Assembly (NCBI GenBank): GCA_947446645.1
Contig: CANFHA010000001.1
Span: 277,022-341,021 of the forward strand
Reading direction: 5' to 3'
DNA: 64,000 nucleotides
Origin: Chitinophagaceae bacterium
Lineage (GTDB): Bacteria > Bacteroidota > Bacteroidia > Chitinophagales > Chitinophagaceae
Every line of letters begins with the position of its first letter. The first letter of the stretch is position 1. The position numbers and the translations under genes were made by a program. Shown piece after piece: positions 26,107 through 40,400 of the stretch. The notes under the pieces were generated by a model. That model worked only from the letters and a program-made list of their open reading frames with translations. It searched no databases and was not told the origin of the DNA.

Positions 26107-27447
26107 TCAATCCTTATACATAAACCATTTTGCCAGCTCCTTATAGCTTGCCTTCTTGCCATACATAAGGATGCCCACACGATATATGCGGGATGCAACC
26201 CAGGTAGTAAACAGGAAGCCCAGCACCATAAACAGCATAGATGCCGCTAACTGTAGATTGGTAACACCACCAAACGGTATACGTATCATCATAGCTATCG
26301 GTGAGGTAAATGGTATCATAGACAACCATATCGCCAGCGGGCTGTCCGGATTATTGATAATAACCGATTGGGCAAGCGCAAACGTAAAGATGAGCGGCAA
26401 GGTAATAGGAAACATAAACTGCTGCGTCTCCGTTTCATTGTCTACCGCCGAGCCCACAGCCGCGAATAGAGAGCTGTAAAGCAGGTATCCGAAAAGGAAG
26501 TAGAACAGGAAGCAGGAGATGGTTTTAGTAACCGGGATACTTTGCAGCTCTTTCAGTACGTTTTCCATTTTATTGCCGCTTTCTGCGGCGGGGCTATCAA
26601 CTTGGGTGCCTTGGGTATCCTGAGCCATCATATGTTGGGCTGCTGATACTTGCTCAGTTTTTGCCTTTACATTTTTTACCAGCACAGTACCTGCCACAGT
26701 TGACAACACCAGTGTAAGCGCTATCCATAAAATAAACTGTGTAAGGCCTACTAAACCTATCCCCAGTATTTTGCCCAGCATCAGCTGAAAAGGCTTTACC
26801 GATGATATGATCACCTCTATGATACGGCTTACTTTCTCTTCAATAACCCCGCGCATTACCTGTGCCCCATACAGGAACAGGGACAGGTAAATAAGAAAGG
26901 CACATATAAATCCCACCGCCAGCGAAGCCACTACATGGGCGTCTTCTATTGCACCATTTGCCTTCACCTGCTGCGGCGATATACTGATGTGTTTCTGTGC
27001 CTTTGCAAGCACTACAGTGTCTATACCTGCTTCCACCAGCCTTTGCGACCGTATCAGGTTACTCAGATCATCTTCTATTTTTCCACTGGTAAGCGGGCTT
27101 GGCTTTTTTTCGCCCAGCAGCTGCACCCCGGTTAGTGATGATGGGATATACAACAGGTAGTCGTAACCGTCCTTTATGAAAGCTTTCTTCGTAGTTTCAA
27201 ACGGCTTGGTTACATAAGTGAACGACATGTTGTTGCCGTTCTTCATCTTGTTCACAAAGCGCCCGCTTTCATCTATCACCGCCACTTTCTTCAGGTCTCC
27301 GAATTCATTCTGAGATGCAGTGATAAAGGCTATCAGCCCTATCATGCCTATAAACAATACAGGCACCAGGAAGGTGAGCACCAGGAACGACTTTTTCTTT
27401 ACCCGCGAAAAATACTCCCTCTGTATGATCAGTAATATCTTGTCCAT
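26107..27447 (-). CDS. ABC-2 exporter permease (NatB-like)
   Basis: This 446-residue permease has one N-terminal membrane helix (residues 21-43), a large extracytoplasmic domain (about 45-170), then five or six helices in the second half (starting near 175, 220, 310, 345, 395). This layout fits NatB-type ABC-2 permeases that export sodium, drugs or peptides. A polar loop rich in Gln and Ser (about residues 270-300) separates two helices. It is 3 bp after the ATPase gene, so the two form one exporter. The substrate is unknown. Confidence 0.9.
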   Translation of the reverse strand: MDKILLIIQREYFSRVKKKSFLVLTFLVPVLFIGMIGLIAFITASQNEFGDLKKVAVIDESGRFVNKMKNGNNMSFTYVTKPFETTKKAFIKDGYDYLLYIPSSLTGVQLLGEKKPSPLTSGKIEDDLSNLIRSQRLVEAGIDTVVLAKAQKHISISPQQVKANGAIEDAHVVASLAVGFICAFLIYLSLFLYGAQVMRGVIEEKVSRIIEVIISSVKPFQLMLGKILGIGLVGLTQFILWIALTLVLSTVAGTVLVKNVKAKTEQVSAAQHMMAQDTQGTQVDSPAAESGNKMENVLKELQSIPVTKTISCFLFYFLFGYLLYSSLFAAVGSAVDNETETQQFMFPITLPLIFTFALAQSVIINNPDSPLAIWLSMIPFTSPIAMMIRIPFGGVTNLQLAASMLFMVLGFLFTTWVASRIYRVGILMYGKKASYKELAKWFMYKD

Positions 27448-27450
27448 GGA

Positions 27451-28368
27451 TTATTGATTTGAGGAAGTTGCACCCCCTACTTTTTGAATAAATATTTCAT
27501 TCATCGTCGGCACCACTTCTTCCAGCTTATTTATGCTGGCCAGCGGCAACATATATTGCAGCACATCGTTCACCTTGCTGCCTGCATTTATTTTCAGTAT
27601 CATTTGCTGGTGTGTATCATGGCTTGTTTCCTTGAGTATGGCAAATGGAGCAGCGCCGGGCATACGCACCTGTTCGCCTTCGTACTCCAGCACATAGGTG
27701 CCATTGCGGTAAGAGTTTCGTATCGTCTTCACCTTCCCATCCAGTATTTTGTGCGACAGGTTCAGCAGGGCTATCGAATCACACAGCTCTTCTACGCTTT
27801 CCATGCGGTGCGTGGAGAAGATAATAGTAGCCCCTTTCTTATTTAGTTCCAGTATTTCATTCTTTATCGTCTCTGCATTCACCGGGTCAAAGCCTGAAAA
27901 CGGTTCATCCAGTATCAGCAGTTCCGGTTCATGCAGCACGGTGGCCACAAACTGGGCTTTTTGCTGCATCCCTTTCGAGAGTTCTTCTATCTTCTTATTC
28001 CACCAGCCCTGTATCTCCAGCTTTTCAAACCAGTATTTGGCGCGTTTTTGCGCCTCCGCTTTGCTTAGTCCCTTCAGGCGTGCCAGGTATAGTATCTGCT
28101 CACCTATCTCCATCTTCTTATAGAGCCCGCGCTCTTCCGGCAGATAGCCTATGCGGTTTATATGCACCTGGTTCAGCGGCTCGCCATTAAATAACACCTC
28201 TCCCGAGTCTGGCGCAGTTATCTGGTTGATAATGCGGATCAGCGATGTTTTGCCTGCGCCATTTGGCCCCAGCAGTCCAAACACTTTTCCCTGTTCTATT
28301 TCTATACTTACATCGTCCAGCGCCCGGTGGTTGGCGTATTGCTTTACAATGTGGCGAATACTGATCAT
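27451..28368 (-). CDS. ABC exporter ATPase (NatA-like)
   Basis: This 305-residue ATPase has Walker A GPNGAGKTS (residues 34-42), the signature LSKGMQQKAQ, Walker B LLILDEP with the D-loop SGFDPVN, and the switch His in FSTHRMES. The last 80 residues are a C-terminal extension typical of NatA/DrrA-type proteins. It precedes the permease gene and is the first gene of the pair. Divergent orientation is not involved: the giant gene upstream also runs on the minus strand and ends in a terminator at 28,450. Confidence 0.93.
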   Translation of the reverse strand: MISIRHIVKQYANHRALDDVSIEIEQGKVFGLLGPNGAGKTSLIRIINQITAPDSGEVLFNGEPLNQVHINRIGYLPEERGLYKKMEIGEQILYLARLKGLSKAEAQKRAKYWFEKLEIQGWWNKKIEELSKGMQQKAQFVATVLHEPELLILDEPFSGFDPVNAETIKNEILELNKKGATIIFSTHRMESVEELCDSIALLNLSHKILDGKVKTIRNSYRNGTYVLEYEGEQVRMPGAAPFAILKETSHDTHQQMILKINAGSKVNDVLQYMLPLASINKLEEVVPTMNEIFIQKVGGATSSNQ

Positions 28369-28449
28369 TGATTAAGATTATAGTGTAAAATAACAAATTT
28401 CCCTTCAGTGCGCGCATAGCCCTGCCATTGCGCGCCACATTTAACAAAC

Positions 28450-28477
28450 AAAGGGCCGGTGTTCCCACCAGCCCTTT
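28450..28477 (-). terminator. Intrinsic terminator of the giant gene
   Basis: On the minus strand a 12-bp stem (AAAGGGC-t-GGTG with CACC-g-GCCCTTT, one T-G wobble) closes a GGAA tetraloop and is followed by GTTTGTT. It begins 21 bp after the stop codon of the giant gene and isolates it from the ABC exporter genes. Confidence 0.85.
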
Positions 28478-28497
28478 ACCTTTTGTTTCATTATTTA

Positions 28498-31400
28498 TTA
28501 GCGCTCTACCACGAAGTGGAACGATTTGTTATCGCTGCCGCTGCTTACATTCAGTATATACATACCGTTTGCTATTGAGCTGCTGAGCTCTATCTGCTCG
28601 TTTATCTTACCATGGTCGGCCCTTGTCTTCTTCCTCAGTACCACCTGACCCAGCATGTCTGTAACCTCTATTGCCAGTTCTTCGTCATTGGTATTAGATA
28701 AGGTGCCCTTCAGTGCAAAGCTACCGGTGTTCGGGTTAGGCATCAGCCTTATGTCGCCTACACCTACATACTGAACGTTGCCTATACCTGTTGGTATTAC
28801 CGTTACGTAGATCCAGTCAAATGTGGTGATACCATCGCAGAAACCACTGCTGGTAAGCAGGCAGGTTATCGAGTCGCCATCATGGAAGCTGTTGCTCCAG
28901 AAGGAATCGTTGGTTGCGCCTGGTACAGGTACTCCGTTTATCTCCCACTGGTAGGTAGGGTTAGGTCCTGCATTGTGCACAACAGTTGTCAGCATTTCAA
29001 GTGAATCTTCATGAACACTGAAGCCTGGTATCGGTACGATATCGATATGTGGCAGCAGCAGAGGAACTACTGACATAGTTACCACGTTGCCATACGCAGT
29101 ATCCGCTGTGCGGCACTGGTAGTTGCTGATCATTTTCACAGTTACCACATCGCCGGTTGCAGGTACATAAGTGTAGATATGACCTGTACCCACCACTGTA
29201 TTGTTTACCAGCCATATATACTGTGGCGTTGTTCCGCCAAAGGTAGGTGTAGCTGTAAACGTTGCTGCAGCGAACTGGCACACTGTATCTCCCGGATCCA
29301 CGGAAACATTTACAAGTGGCACACCCTGCTGAAGGACGCGCAATGTCAGTGTATCTGAAGCCGTAAGCGGGAATACGCAGGTACCGTTGCCGGTCATCAC
29401 TACGCTCACCACATCACCATCTGCTGGTATAAAGGTGTAGGTGTTGCTGGTGCTTACTGCTGTGCCATTTACAAACCACAGGTAAGTCGGAGAAGCGCCG
29501 CCACCTACTGTTACCGGTGTCAGCGTTACGCTTGTACCTGGGCATACCGTATCTCCCACACCTGTTGTCAAGCTAACAGTTGGGTTAGTAGTAGGTGTTA
29601 TGGTAACAGTTGCGCTGCCAAACATACCTATCGCGCAGCCGCTGGTAGTACCGGTAGCTAATACCGTATAAGTACTGGCAACCGTCATGTTACCAAAGTT
29701 GATGGTATCACCTGTGCCGGCTATGTAGCCTGTAGCTGCCACAAATCCTGTAGAAGCTGAGTCATACATAAGCAAATAGCTTACGCCTACGCTAGATCCG
29801 TCAAGGTAAACAGGAACACCTGCACCACCCTGGCAATATGTACCGCCACCGAATACAGTAAACTGGTTCGGAAGCGCATTAACAGTTACTGTGCGCAGTT
29901 GATAACAGCCAGAGCCGATCGTGTAGCTGATAGTAGTAATTCCTGCAGAAACACCACCTACTATACCAGTGGCGCTGATAGTACCCACACCCGGGTTACT
30001 ACTGCTCCAGCTGCCACCCGCACTAACATCGCTCAAAGAGATCGTAGAGCCCACACAAACTGTAGAATCACCAGTTATTGCAGCCAGTACCGGATTCACT
30101 GTTACAGCTACAGTAGCTATACAACCGGTATTGAGCATATAGGTGATCGTTGCAACACCCTGAGACACACCACATACAACGCCCGTACCCACGGTTGCAG
30201 TAGCTACAGTCGGATCGCTGCTGCTCCATGTACCACCCGGAGTCAGATCAGACAACGAAGTACATGTGCCAACGCACACACTGGCAAAACCGAGTATTGC
30301 TGTTGGGTTTGGATTTACAGTCAGCACTGCAGTTACCTCACAGTTGTTGGCGATAGCATAAGTGATCACGGTAGTTCCACCATTCAGGCCAGTAGCCACA
30401 CCGCTGGTAGAACCAATCGTACCAATAGCTGTTGCACTGCTGCTCCAGGTTCCGCCAGCAATTCCGTCGCTCAAAGCAGTAGTAAGTCCAACACATACGT
30501 TCAGGTTACCAGTTATCGGAGTAGGGAATGCCTTCACCGTTACTGTTGTTGTATTGTAGCATCCCGTAGCGTTTACTGTGTACGTTATGGTTGTTGTACC
30601 GAGTGCTATACCTGTTACCACGCCGGTTACAGCATCTACAGTACCCACAGAGGCATTGCTGCTGCTCCATGAGCCACCCGCGGTAGCATCACTCAATGTA
30701 GTTGTAGTACCTACGCACACTACTGGCGAGCCCAGTATAGCCGTTGGCAGTGGATTCACTGTCAGCACTATTGCCGTGAGGCAGCCCGTAGGCAATATAT
30801 AAGATATAATAGATGTGCCTGCGTTTGAGCCGGATACCAGGCCTGTAGCGAAGCCTACAGACGCAACAAACGGGTTGCTGCTTATCCAGTGGCCAAGAGG
30901 CGTCGCATCAGACAATTGTGTAGTGAGGCCAGGACACACAGTTTGTGTACCGGTTATCAATGCCGGGTTCGGGTTCACCGTAATGGTAGCGGTTGCAATA
31001 CAGCCTGTAGCTGAGAGCATATAAGTTACCACGCCTGTTCCAGCGCTGAGCCCTGTTACCACACCTGTTGGCGATACGGCAATGTTACCACCACCTACAG
31101 TGCTCCAGGTACCACCCGGTGTTACATCACTGAGTGAAGTAGTCAGACCCACACATACCTGCAAGTTGCCCAGTATTGGAGAAGGCACAGGGTTTATGGT
31201 GAGCACAGATGTTGTTAAGCATCCGGTAGGCAATATATAAGTGATGAACACAGTACCTGCCGATATACCGGTAACGATACCCGATGTTGAGCCGATCGAA
31301 GCCAGTGGCGGTATGCTGCTGTACCACATGCCGCCTGGTGTAGCATCTGTAAGTAATGACGTAGTGCCTTCGCATACAGTAAGCGCACCGATAATGGTGC

Positions 31401-34400
31401 CAGGTACTGGGTTAACAGTGACAACAGCAGTAGCTATACAGCCGGTTGGCAACGTATAAGTAAGTGTTGATGTACCACCTGAAACACCGGTATAAATACC
31501 CGTTATTGCATCTACTGTAGCTACAGATAGATTTGAAGAGCTCCATGTGCCGCCCAGAGTGCCATCTGCCAGTACCGCGCTCGCACCTGCACATAATACC
31601 AGTGCGCCGTTCACAGCCGTTGGGTTCGGGTTCACCGTTACCACACCTGTTATCGTACAGCCGGTAGGCAATGTATAAGTGATAACGCTGGTGCCGGTTG
31701 CAATGCCGGTTACCACACCTGATGCCGATCCTATTGTTGCAATACCGGTAGAGGCACTGGTCCATGTACCGCCTGTAGCTGCATCGCTAAGCGTTGTTGT
31801 CAGGCCTACGCATACAGACAGTGTGCCGGTAATAGTAGCTGGCAATGGATTAATAGTTACAGATGCAAATGTGCTGCAGCCGGTAGCCGTAATAGTGTAG
31901 CGTACCGTATCTACACCGGCAGTGATACCGCTAACCAGCCCTGTACCAGAGGTTATTGAAGCATTTGAGTTAGTTACAATCCATGTACCGCCTGTTGTGA
32001 CATCGCTGAGCTGTGTGGTAGAACCAGCACAAACTGCAAGCGTACCTGTTATCGGAGCAGGTAATGGATTAACGGTTACCACAGCTGATATAGAACAGCC
32101 GAGGCCCGAAGTATAAGATATTGTAGACGTGCCCTGTGCAGCGCCGGTTACTAAGCCGCCTGTGCTTATGGTAGCTATTATGGTGTTGGTGCTGGTCCAT
32201 GTGCCGCCTATTGTTGCATCGCTGAGCTGCGTAGTGCTGTTCACACATACCGCAAGCGTACCATTTATTGGTGCTGGCAGCGGGTTCACAGTAACTACCG
32301 CTGCAGTGATACAGCCTGTAGACACAGTGTAGGTCACATTTGCTGTGCCCGCAGCTATGCCGCTGAACACACCTGTTGTGGCGTTAATAGTTCCTGTAGC
32401 AGATGGGCTGCTGCTCCATGTGCCGCCTGGTGTTGCATCAGTAAGTGCAGTGGTTGTGCCTGCGCACAATACCAGTGTACCGTTGATGCTGGCAGGCAGC
32501 GCATTGATCGTTACATCAGCTGTTACGAAACAACCGCCTGCTGTAGTATAAGTAATAGTAGCCGTGTTACCACCTGTTACACCGGTAACAACACCGGAAG
32601 CATTTACAGTTGCCGATCCGTTACTGCTGCTCCAGGTGCCACCTGCAGTTGCATCGGTCAGGGCAGTAGTAAGTCCCTGGCAAACTACAAGTGTACCTGT
32701 TATTGCAGCAGGTACCGGGAACACCGTTACCACGGTAGTTGTTATGCAACCACCCGCGGTAGTATAAGTGATGATCGATGTGCCAGCAGCTATTGCGGTC
32801 ACGATACCTGTAGTACCTATTGTTGCAACAGTCACATCACCGCTAAGCCATGTACCACCGATGCTTGCATCGCTGAGAGACGTTGTTGCTCCCACACATA
32901 CGGAAGTCGTACCATTGATCGATGATGGTACAGGATTCACAGTTACAATTGCCGTAGTGATACAGCTACCTGTTAACGATGTGTAAGTTATGACACTTGT
33001 ACCTATTTGCAGACCGGTCACTACACCTGCGGCATCTACTGTCGCTATCAGCGGATTTCCGCTGCTCCATGTGCCGCCTGCTGTAGCGTCAGTAAGTGCG
33101 CTGGTCAGTCCCTGGCATACATTCAGGTTGCCAGTGATCGCCTCAGGAAGCGCATCTACAGTTACCACCTCAAATGCATAGCAGTATGAAGGCACTGTGT
33201 AAGATATAAGTGCTGTACCTGCTGCTATACCGGTGATAACGCCAGATGCGCTGATCACTGCAATCGAAGGATCACTGCTGCCCCATGTACCGCCTGCGGT
33301 AATGTCGCTTACTGATATTGTAAGGCCCTGGCAAATTTCAAGCGGGCTTGGTGTTATAGCTGCAGGTGTTGGGTATACCGTTACTGTAGCGGTAGTTACA
33401 CAACCCGTCGGCGGAGTATAAGTTATTGTTGCAGTACCAGGGAATACGCCACACGCCTGGCCCAGTGCATCCACTGTAGCCACACCCGTATTGCCGCTGC
33501 TCCATGTGCCGCCTGCGCTCAGGTCCGTAAGGTTCACACAGGTACTGGTACAGATATTAAATGTACCGGTGATCGGAGGAGGTGTTGGGCTCACCGTTAC
33601 TACTGTGGTAGACGTACAGCCTGTTGATAATGTATAAGAAATAGTTGAAGTACCTGATAATGTACAGCTGGCCGTTACAAGGCCGCCTGTGCTGATGGTA
33701 GCAATACCCGATGATACGCTGCTCCATGTGCCGCCACCTACACCATTTGCAAGCAGGCTGGTAGTGCACAGGCATAATCCCGTATTACCGGTTATTGGTC
33801 CTGGTATAGGATTCACGGTCACATCTACCCTGGCTGCACAACCGGTTGCTAATGTATAGCTGATCGTGGTGGTGCCAGCACTATTGCCCAGTATCAAACC
33901 GCTGCCCAGATCACTACCCACTGATGAGTTTGAGCTGCTCCAGGTACCACCTGGCGTAGGGTCTGCCAGGGCTGTCGTCAGTCCTACACATACATTCAGC
34001 GAGCCGGTTATAGCCGCAGGTACTGGGTTCACCGTCACTATTGAGGTAATTATACAGCCGGTTGGTAGTGAGTAGCTGATTATAGTAGTGCCTGCTAATA
34101 CACCTGTCACAACTCCTGTGCTTGGAGTTACAGTGCCCACTGCCGTATTGCTGCTGGTCCACACACCACCCGCTGTCGCATCAGAGAGCGAGGTGGTAGA
34201 GTTAACGCAGACGGTAAGGTTACCGTTTATAACGCCTGGCAGAGGATTGATTGTTATAGTAGCCGTGTTAAAGCAGCCTGTAGTCAATAATGTATAAGTA
34301 ATAGTTGCTGTTGTCGGTCCGAGCACACCACACGCAAAGCCACTGGCCGAGCCTATAGTGGCATTGGTCACATTGCTGCTGCTCCAGGTACCACCAGCGG

Positions 34401-37400
34401 TAGCATCGGTAAGCGTTGTGCAGGTTCCCTGGCATATAGAGAAGTTACCACTCGGAATTGCTGGTATTCGGTTAACAGTAACGTTGATCGTTGTAGAACA
34501 ACCGGTACCAAGGGTGTAGGTGATGGTGGTGATGCCAGATGTTCCGGCTCCTGTGCTCACTCCGAATACTACACCGGTTCCAACACCTACTGTACCGATA
34601 GCTACATTGCTGCTGGACCATATACCGCCCGCATCAGGATCGCTCAACTGTGTAGTTGCATTCACGCATACCTGTGGTATACCTGTAATAGCTCCCGGAT
34701 TCGGATTCACTGTTACAATCGTATTTATTGAGCAGCTGGTAGGTAATGTATAAGTTATAATAGTTGTGCCTGGTGCCACACCGGTCACCACACCTGAGCC
34801 AAGGCCCACGGTTGCAACACCGGTAGAGCCGCTCAGCCATGTACCACCAAGGGTGGCATCCGTAAGGGTAATAGTAGCGCCGATACATACGGGCACATTG
34901 CCATTGATAGCCAGTGGCAGTGGGTTCACCGTGATCACATAGGTAGAGATACAAGTAGTTGGCAGTGTATAAGTAATGGTTACTGTAGTTGCTGAAAGCA
35001 CACCCGCACCTGTTACGTTTCCTGAACCGTCAATAACTGCAGCAAAGGTGTTGCTGCTGCTCCAGGTGCCACCCACCGTAAGATCGGTAAGAGAAATGGT
35101 AGAGCCTACGCACACCGAGTTAGGACCTGTTATTGGGTTTGGTAGTGGGTTCACAGTTAATATCGCCGTTGTGTAACAACCTGATGGCGAAAGTTGGTAA
35201 GTAATTGTTGATGTACCTCCTGATGAAGCCTGACCGGTTGCAACGCCGGTACCCGGTACTATTGTCGCAACAAATGTATTGCTGCTGCTCCAGGTGCCGC
35301 CGAAGGTAGCGTCATTAAGTGTAGTGGTCAGTCCGTAACATACGGTGAGTGTACCACCTATCGGCAGCGGATTTGGATTCACCGTTACTACCGTAGTTAT
35401 GATACAGCCCGTACCCAGCGTATAAGTTATTGTTGTTGTTGCAGGTGCAAGAGATCCTGTTACAATACCGGTTACAATACCTGTCGTACTTATTGTGCCT
35501 ATGCCTGGATTGCTGCTGCTCCATGAGCCGCCCGGCGTAGCATCAGTAAGCTGGGTTGTTTGTCCCTGGCATACGGTCAGCGTTCCGTTTATCGGTGTCG
35601 GCAGTGCATTTATGGTTATTACTGTTGTAGTGTAGCAGGTCGTTGGCAGGGTATAGCTTATGGTAGCCGTAGAGGTACCATTTACTCCGCAGAACAATCC
35701 TGTACCGGAGCCAATAGTAGCTACAGACAGGTTATCGCTTGTCCATGAACCACCCGCAGTAGCATCGCTAAGCTGTGAGCAAAGGCCTACGCAGGCATTC
35801 ATAGTACCGGTAATTACAGCCGGGTTACAATTGATAGTTACCGGCCTTGTTACATAGCAGGTAGTAGGCAGTGTATAAGTAATGGTTGTTGTAGTAGCGC
35901 AGATAACACCGGTAACACCACCTGTAGTGTTTACAGAGCCGTTTGCTGGTGTGCTGCTGCTCCAGGTACCAAATGGTGTCACATCGCTCAGCTGAGTCAG
36001 TGATCCCTGGCATACTGCGGCATTGCCCAGTATTGCAGATGGCAATGGATTAACCGTTACAATAGCTGTTATGATACAGCCGGTGCTGGTAAGTGTATAA
36101 GTAATAGTAGTAGTGCCACCAGCCGGATTACCCGGAGTAACCACGCCACCGGCGCTGATTGTAGCAACACCTGTATTGCCACTTAACCAGGTACCGCCAG
36201 CAGTTGCGTCACTTAATGTTGTTGTTGATCCGTAACAAACGGTCAGGTTACCCAGTATGTTCGATGGATTACAGTTCACCGTTACCACAGCACTGTTGAG
36301 ACAGCCTGTAGCAGGTATAGTATACGTTATAGTTGCTGTGTTGGCGCAGGTATTACCTGTTACCACACCGCCGCCGCTCACAGATGCTATACCCGGATTG
36401 CTTGTTGTCCATACGCCACCTGTTGTGCCGTCGCTCAGCGCCGTTGTCAGGCCCTGGCATACCGCAAGCGTACCATTTATCGCAGCCGGGTTCGGATTGA
36501 TGCTTACCGTTGCTACGGTATAGCAACCGGTTGCGGTTATTGAGTAAGTAACTACATCAGTAGTACTGCCGTTAACGCCGGTTATTACATTACCAACATT
36601 TGTTGCATTACCGTTAGCAAGCGACCAAACGCCACCTGCCGGTGTTGAGTTCAGCGTTGTGCTTAATCCCACACATACTGCAAGTGAGCCTGTTATCGGG
36701 GTAGGGTTAGCATTAACGGTAACCACCGCCAGTGAAGGATTGTAACAGCCAGTCACAGGTAAGGTATAAGTCATAGATGCAGTTCCGGCTACACCACCTG
36801 TTACTACCCCTGTACCAGAAACTACAGAAGCTACAGGAATGTTTCCGCTACTCCAGGTACCACCCGTAGGGGTAGCGCTCAGCGTAGTTGTGCCGGTTGA
36901 ACATATCAGCAATGACGGAGAAGCGGTTGTTGATGTAGGCAATGGATTCACCGACAGTACCGCAGTTACGATACAGCCGGAGCCCAGTGTATAAGTTATA
37001 GTTGTTGTTCCTTGTGTTGAGCTGCCGGTGATCAGGCCACATGCAAGGCCGCCGCCGCTTATAGTGCCTATAGCAGGATTGCTGCTGCTCCATACACCAC
37101 CCAGGGTGCCATCGGTAAGCGATGTGCACAATCCCTGGCACACAGTCAGTGTTCCGTTTATTGGTGTTGGCAGCGGATTCACGCTAAGCACTGCAGTTAT
37201 GATACAACCTGTGCCTACCGTATAAGTTATTGTGGTAGTACCCTGTACTGCAGAGCCGGTTATTATACCGCACGCTACACCGCCTGCGTTTATTGAGCCA
37301 ACACCAGGATTACTGCTGCTCCATGTACCACCGCCGGTTCCGTCCGTAAGTGTGGTACATAGTCCCTGGCATACTATAAGGCCGCCGTTTATTGCTGTCG

Positions 37401-40400
37401 GGTTAGCATTGATCGTTACAATAGCTGAGCTGATACAGCCTGTAGGCAATGTATAAGTTATGTTAGTTGTTGAGAAACCGCCGCCACCTGAGATACCAGT
37501 CACAAGACCGGTCGTACTTATGGAGCCGTTCGCAGGTGTACTACTTAGCCACGTGCCGCCAGCAGTAGCATCGGTCAGCTGGGTGGTTAAGCCCTCACAT
37601 ACAGTCTTCGTACCGTTTATTGTTCCCGGCAGTGGGTTCACCGTTACTATAGCTGTTGCGGAACAGCCTGTTGGTAATGTGTAAGTAATAATTACAGTGG
37701 CCGCAGCCGTAGATCCGGTAATAACACCAGTCACAACGCCGCTTGCGTTCACCGTAGCTATACCTGTATTACTGCTGCCCCATGTGCCGCCACCGGCATC
37801 TGTCAGCTGTGTGCTCAGTCCCTGGCACACGGTAAAGGTACCGGTAATGACACCCGGCAGCGGGTTCACCGTTGCCACTGCAGTTACAGAATAAACGCAG
37901 CCTGTTGGCAGCAACGTATAGCTCACACAGGTGGTGCCTGCAGAAATACCCGTGAAAATACCGCTGGTAGAACCTATAGTTCCTATTGCTGTATTACAGG
38001 TGCTCCACACTCCGCCTATCGCAGGAGTTGCAGTTAATGTTGCGGTCTGGCCTACGCAAAGATTCAGCGGGCCGCCGGTAGTTGGAGAAGGTAGCGGATT
38101 TACTGTAATTATAGCAGTGTCAAAACAGCCTGTCGCCAACTGGTACGTTACAATATCAGTACCTGCGGCCACACCTGTTACGAGACCTGTGCCGGAATTA
38201 ATAGTAGCGTTAGCATTAGACACGCCCCAGGTACCACCTGCTGTCACGTCAGAGAGTTGAGTTGTCAATCCCACACACACCTGGTTATATACCGTAAATG
38301 TGCCGGTCACCGCAGTTATTGCAGCAGGAAGCGGATTTACTGTTATTTCCTGTGTTACATAACAGCCTGCGCCTGCAGTGTAAGTTATAGTAGAAGTTGC
38401 TCCGGTAGCTAAACCGGTAAGCACACCACCCAGTGTAGTTGTAGCACTTGGGCCTGCACTTACTGTAGCCGTGCCAACAGAGCTGCTGCTCCATGTGCCG
38501 CCTGCCGTTCCGTCCGACAATGTTTTTGTCGAGCCCTGGCACACCGCGAATGACGCGCCGAAGATAGCAGTAGGCAATGCGTTTACAGTTACCACCTTAG
38601 TTACGTAGCAGCTGGTATTAAGTGTATAAGATAAAGTAGTAGTACCACCGCTCACGCCATATACCACACCCGTCACAGCGTCCACAGTACCCACAGCTGT
38701 GTTGCTGCTGGTCCATGTTCCGCCTCCTGTGGTCGAGTTCAGTGTAGTGGTAAAGGTCACACAAACACTGGTTGGGCCTGTTATCGGGTTAGGGTTAGGG
38801 TTCACCGTTACCACTGCTACTGCAGGGTTAAAGCAACCTGTACCTGGTAATGTATAAGTCAAGTTGGCTGTGCCCGGTGCTACACCGGTTACAGTGCCGC
38901 AGCCCGCGCCGGCCGCAGTTACGCTGGCCACACCTATGCTGCTGCTTGTCCATGCACCGGTAGTTGGGGTAGCGCATAAAGTTATGTTTGCACCCACACA
39001 TACCGGGCCGTTACCAGTGGTCACACTTGGCAGCGGGTTCACCGTTACTATCGCTGTTACAAAACAGCCGGTAGGTAAGGTATAGGTGATCGTAGTTGTT
39101 TGCGCTATAGTAACGACGGTTATCAGGCCCTGCACAAGACCCGTGGTGCTCACCGAACCAACAAGCGGGTTGCTGCTGCTCCATGTACCGCCTGCCGTCG
39201 CATCAGTCAGCTGGGTAGTTAGCCCCTGGCACACACTAAGCGTACCATTTATATTACCCGGCAGCGGGTTTACTGTAAGTATAGCTGTAGTATAGCAGCT
39301 GGTAGGTGCACTAAGTGCATAAGTTATCGTTGGGAAGCTTGGTCCTGCTACACCCTGGGCAATACCGGTGAGTGAACCTATTGTTGCATTCGCAGTGTTG
39401 CTGCTGCTCCATGTACCGCCGCCCGTGGCGTCGGTAAGTGCAGTGGTTGAGCCCACGCAAACTGTTAGTGTGCCGGTTATCGGCGCCGGGTTCGGATTCA
39501 CCGTTACAGTAGTTACTGTAAAGCAACCCGTTGTCGGCAATGTATAAGTAATAGTAGCCGTAGCCGCAGAAAGGGACCCCGTATTAACACCGCACACTAA
39601 CCCGCCTGCTGTCACAGTAGCCACGCCGGTATTACCGCTGGCCCATGTGCCACCTCCGGCATCCGTAAGTTGCGAGCACTGGCCCTGGCACATACTCAGT
39701 GTACCCGTTATAGTTCCAGGTAATGGGTTTACGGTCACTATTACCGGCGCAGCCATACAAGTCGTCGCCGTCACACTAAAGGTAACCGTTGTTGTAAGGC
39801 TGCCCACAGATCCGCTGGTAAAGAGGCCGTTGGATGAATTGATCGTACCTGCCGCCGCATTGCTCGACACCCAGAATCCCGGCGCAGAGGCATCCGTTAG
39901 TTGTGTTGTTGATCCTCCCGCACACACGCTTAGCGTTCCCGTTATGGGCGCCGGTGTTGCGTTTATGGTAAGCTGAGCACATAATTTACACGACGAAGCT
40001 CCCGGCACTACCTGGTAACAGGCCGAGTCTGTTCCTGGTATGTTTCCCTGAATGGTCCCCAAAATTGACGACAACACAGTTGCATTTGCGTTTTGCACGG
40101 TCCAGGTACCACCTGCCGGTGTACCGTTAAGTGTTGTTATCGTTCCTATACATACTTCAAGCCCGTTTGGTAATCCCGTTATAGCAGTTGGTTTAGCGTT
40201 TACAGTCACAGTAGCTGTCGCATAGCCACCGGGTACATTATAGGAAATTGTAGCTGTACCCGCTGTAATACCGGTAACAAATCCGGTAAGAGTATCTGCA
40301 CGTCCAATTCCCGGCGCACTACTGGTCCATGTTCCGCCAAGTGCCTGCTCGGTAAACTGCACAGAGTCACCCTGGCATACCTGGTGGTTGGCTATGCAGC

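Noticed and set aside
29880..40400. Regular repeats that could suggest a CRISPR array
   Set aside because: The unit is about 220 bp, fully coding and in one frame, with Ig-like protein features; no short repeats with unique spacers.
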